A stretch of DNA of 64,000 bases from Patagioenas fasciata (taxonomy: Eukaryota; Chordata; Aves; Columbiformes; Columbidae). Each line of letters starts with the position of its first letter. Position 1 is the first letter of the stretch. Of the stretch, positions 61,601-64,000 are shown piece by piece. A program made the position numbers and the translations under genes. The notes under the pieces are model-generated. The model saw nothing but the letters and a program-made list of their open reading frames with translations. It searched no databases and was not told the DNA's origin. The DNA lies in contig NC_092523.1 in assembly GCF_037038585.1 (NCBI RefSeq), positions 6,019,001 through 6,083,000 of the forward strand, read 5' to 3'.

Positions 61601-64000
61601 GTGTTACTTTCTTGATTAAATGGCAATGATGGCACGTTTTGTACCATTGAATTATGGCATGTCCTGCTTCCAGACGAAAGTGGATCAACTGGTTGTCCTC
61701 AGAAAGACAGATCTTCTGTCTCTCAGATATCACCATTTGTGTTCTTGCCTCACTTATCCCTCAACCAGAACATTTTGTCTTGTAGAATTAATATATAATA
61801 AATAGAATATTTTTTTTCTTATTTCCCCGTTTCAAAATGAAAATGGATGTGGATGCAAGGCTTACTTAGTAGCCAGCAGTCACTGACATTTTGAACAATC
61901 CAGCTTTAGAATTAGGATAAATCCTACTTGAGCAGAAAGAAATATTGCAGATTGCAAAACTTCTCCTGTGTTATTTTCTCACACAATGCCAGGGCATAAG
62001 AAAGAAAATGAAGAGTAAAAAATGACCAGAATTTCTTTCTCTCTATATGCACATGACCTGTCTCTTCCTTCAGGCTATCTGAAGGCCTCCTGATAGTAAG
62101 AGTAAGGGATCTCCTCTTTATGACTCTCAAACTTGATACTACCAAAACTACAGCTCTTTTCATCCTAGAGTAATCTCACTGAACATAAATAAATAGCATG
62201 TCAGGTTACACTAGGAAAAACAAACAAGCAAACAAACAAACAACCCTCCTCCTCAAACATGTACAGGTCACTTCCTTGTATTTTGCAGAACAATAAATTA
62301 TTTACAAACCACTCAGAAACTTAGACTTACGCTTAAATGAATGTGGTTAGTTAAAAGAATAATAAGATTAAAAGAGATTTCAAGTCATCTAATATGGAAG
62401 GAAAAGAGAAGTGGTAATACTGTCCAACTGGATCATGTAAAGGATAGAGAAGAGAGAAGGAAACTAGAAATCAAGAATGTCCAGAGCCAGAAGAGGATCT
62501 GGATGCTTAAGAAATGGATCTGGCTCTTCAGAACACAATTCTAGATTCTAAAATTCTTCAGGCACATAGTATCGTACCCCTAAATCCTCCCTAGAACTGC
62601 CTGCATATATTTCCTGCTTTCAGTAAATCCAGATCAGTCTTCTGTATGAACCCAACTGAAATTACCATATCCATTCAAATTCTTGACATATTCATTGGTA
62701 AAGGTCAAAATTTTAGAAATACAATCAGAGAAAGAGCTTTTCTATGTAATGTTCTCCTAAGAGTTTCAACACAAACTACTTTCAGGAAGATCCTAATCAA
62801 AATGAGCTCTTTCCTTTCAAATGTGCCCCTGTGTTGAAAAAATTCAAAATTTTTCTGTTCGGATGGAAACCACAAGATGCACAATTCTGCATAGAGCACA
62901 GCACGCAAAAATCCAGCTTATTTCCAGAAAGCAAATTTAGATTAGAGAGTGCTGAACAAAAATCTGCTTCAACTTAATAATGCACAGTCATTGCTTTAGA
63001 ACAGTTTTTAAGCCGTGCTTTTTATAGTCTTTCAGAAGTACGTATTACTGTGTATATGCAAAGCAAATAATGCAGGAAAAATGAAGATAGTCATGCTTAC
63101 AAAAGCCATTCAGTTTTTGACTAGTTTTCTACCAGCTACTTAGTGGAGCAAAGGCTAAGTTCTATTCCCAGTTCTGACATTTTCTACAATGTGCTTTTTT
63201 AATCCAAAATCCAGCAGCTGTATTTATCATTGAAAAATCAGAGCATGGGTCAGACACTGTAATCATGCAGCTGAGCTAATGGTTCTGCTGCATAAAAAGG
63301 GTTATGGGTAATGTATTAAAGAGTCGCTATGGGTTTGTGATAAGAAGTCAGATGAGATTGTTCAAATCAAATCATAGCAAAAAATCCCTTTTCAACTAAT
63401 TCAAATCTTACAGGCTTCAAATATTTTCCTGTAACTCATTTCCCTACTGAGCTTTTGAAGCCTTCACATCTCAATCCTTCCTGCAAATAGAAGCCATCTG
63501 ATTTTGTCACTTCAGTCTCATTGAGACCACTGTCACGCATGTGGCCCACAGGATTCAGGCCCCAAAACAGATGTACCAAAATAATGGAAAAAATATTTTC
63601 ATAATATTGCTAATAGCCAGGAAGGGAGGCAAACTGCAATAAAGAGAAATGTTCTGCTGTGATTTTCAATTCAGTTTTGCATATTGAGTTTATATGCTTT
63701 GGGTAAGTTTCATACAAACTATTACACTTTTGAAATATTATCTGAAATGAGCCTGGGAGCCTAAGTTTTGTTCCCTATTGCTAATTAAGATGACACAAGA
63801 CCAGTCCTCCAGTTCTTGTGTCTCAGCACAGTTGACCAATTTCATATGGAGGCCATAAGAGCGTGAACTTCATTTAACTTGTCCTGATGTGCTAATGTAC
63901 TTCACTGAAGTCGATTTGAAAAGGCAAAGATGACACCATTAACACTGTCAATCTTCAAAGGGATTACATATTAGAGAGCAGAGCATAGGGGTTAAGTGAG
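58621..64000. other. Unassigned non-coding stretch to window end
   Basis: No gene, RNA or mobile element recognised. Simple features are T runs near 59779-59791 and 61810-61816, and a CAAA microsatellite at 62215-62243. Confidence 0.55.

Overview
This 64 kb window looks like bird DNA from a non-coding region, either intergenic or deep inside an intron. The best evidence is the interspersed repeats. Four unambiguous CR1 non-LTR retrotransposon copies are present, all 5'-truncated. Three end in the ATTCTATG-type octamer typical of avian CR1 and one ends in a TGATACTG-type octamer. There are no Alu, L1 or B-element sequences. A crocodilian or turtle is not strictly excluded, but the low repeat load and the CR1 types fit a bird best. 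The sequence is AT-rich by eye. I saw no CpG-island-like stretch, rRNA, convincing tRNA, CRISPR array or prokaryotic operon structure, and no protein-coding gene that I can defend.

Layout: 1-7.3 kb is unique AT-rich DNA with A/C-rich and G/T-rich low-complexity tracts and one long inverted repeat (5659-5776). 7.35-8.51 kb is the largest CR1 copy (minus strand), with 269 open codons of reverse transcriptase including FADD. 8.5-29.0 kb is mostly featureless, with two weak minus-strand open stretches near 18.5-19.0 and 20.3-20.5 kb and simple repeats. 29.0-29.63 kb is a plus-strand CR1 3' fragment. 30-38 kb has local duplications, a short perfect hairpin, a possible MIR/L2-type SINE tail and an old CR1 3' tail. 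38.38-38.60 and 45.47-45.78 kb are two minus-strand CR1 3' ends sharing a 75-nt identical run. Between them, at 43.56-43.88 kb, is a minus-strand open frame containing a splice-compatible 192-nt interval. 46.8-49 kb has a hairpin, a G-rich tract and an A18(TA)n tract. 52.0-52.7 kb may be a decayed LTR. 53.85-55.05 kb is a very old, heavily decayed CR1/L3-like LINE, recognisable only from ordered fragments of reverse transcriptase. 55-64 kb is featureless apart from low-complexity tracts.

No genes act together here. The content is a record of retrotransposition and decay over different ages: old L3/CR1, MIR-like and CR1-tail relics beneath younger CR1 insertions. Boundaries of decayed elements are approximate, because they were judged by eye against remembered family features without an alignment.
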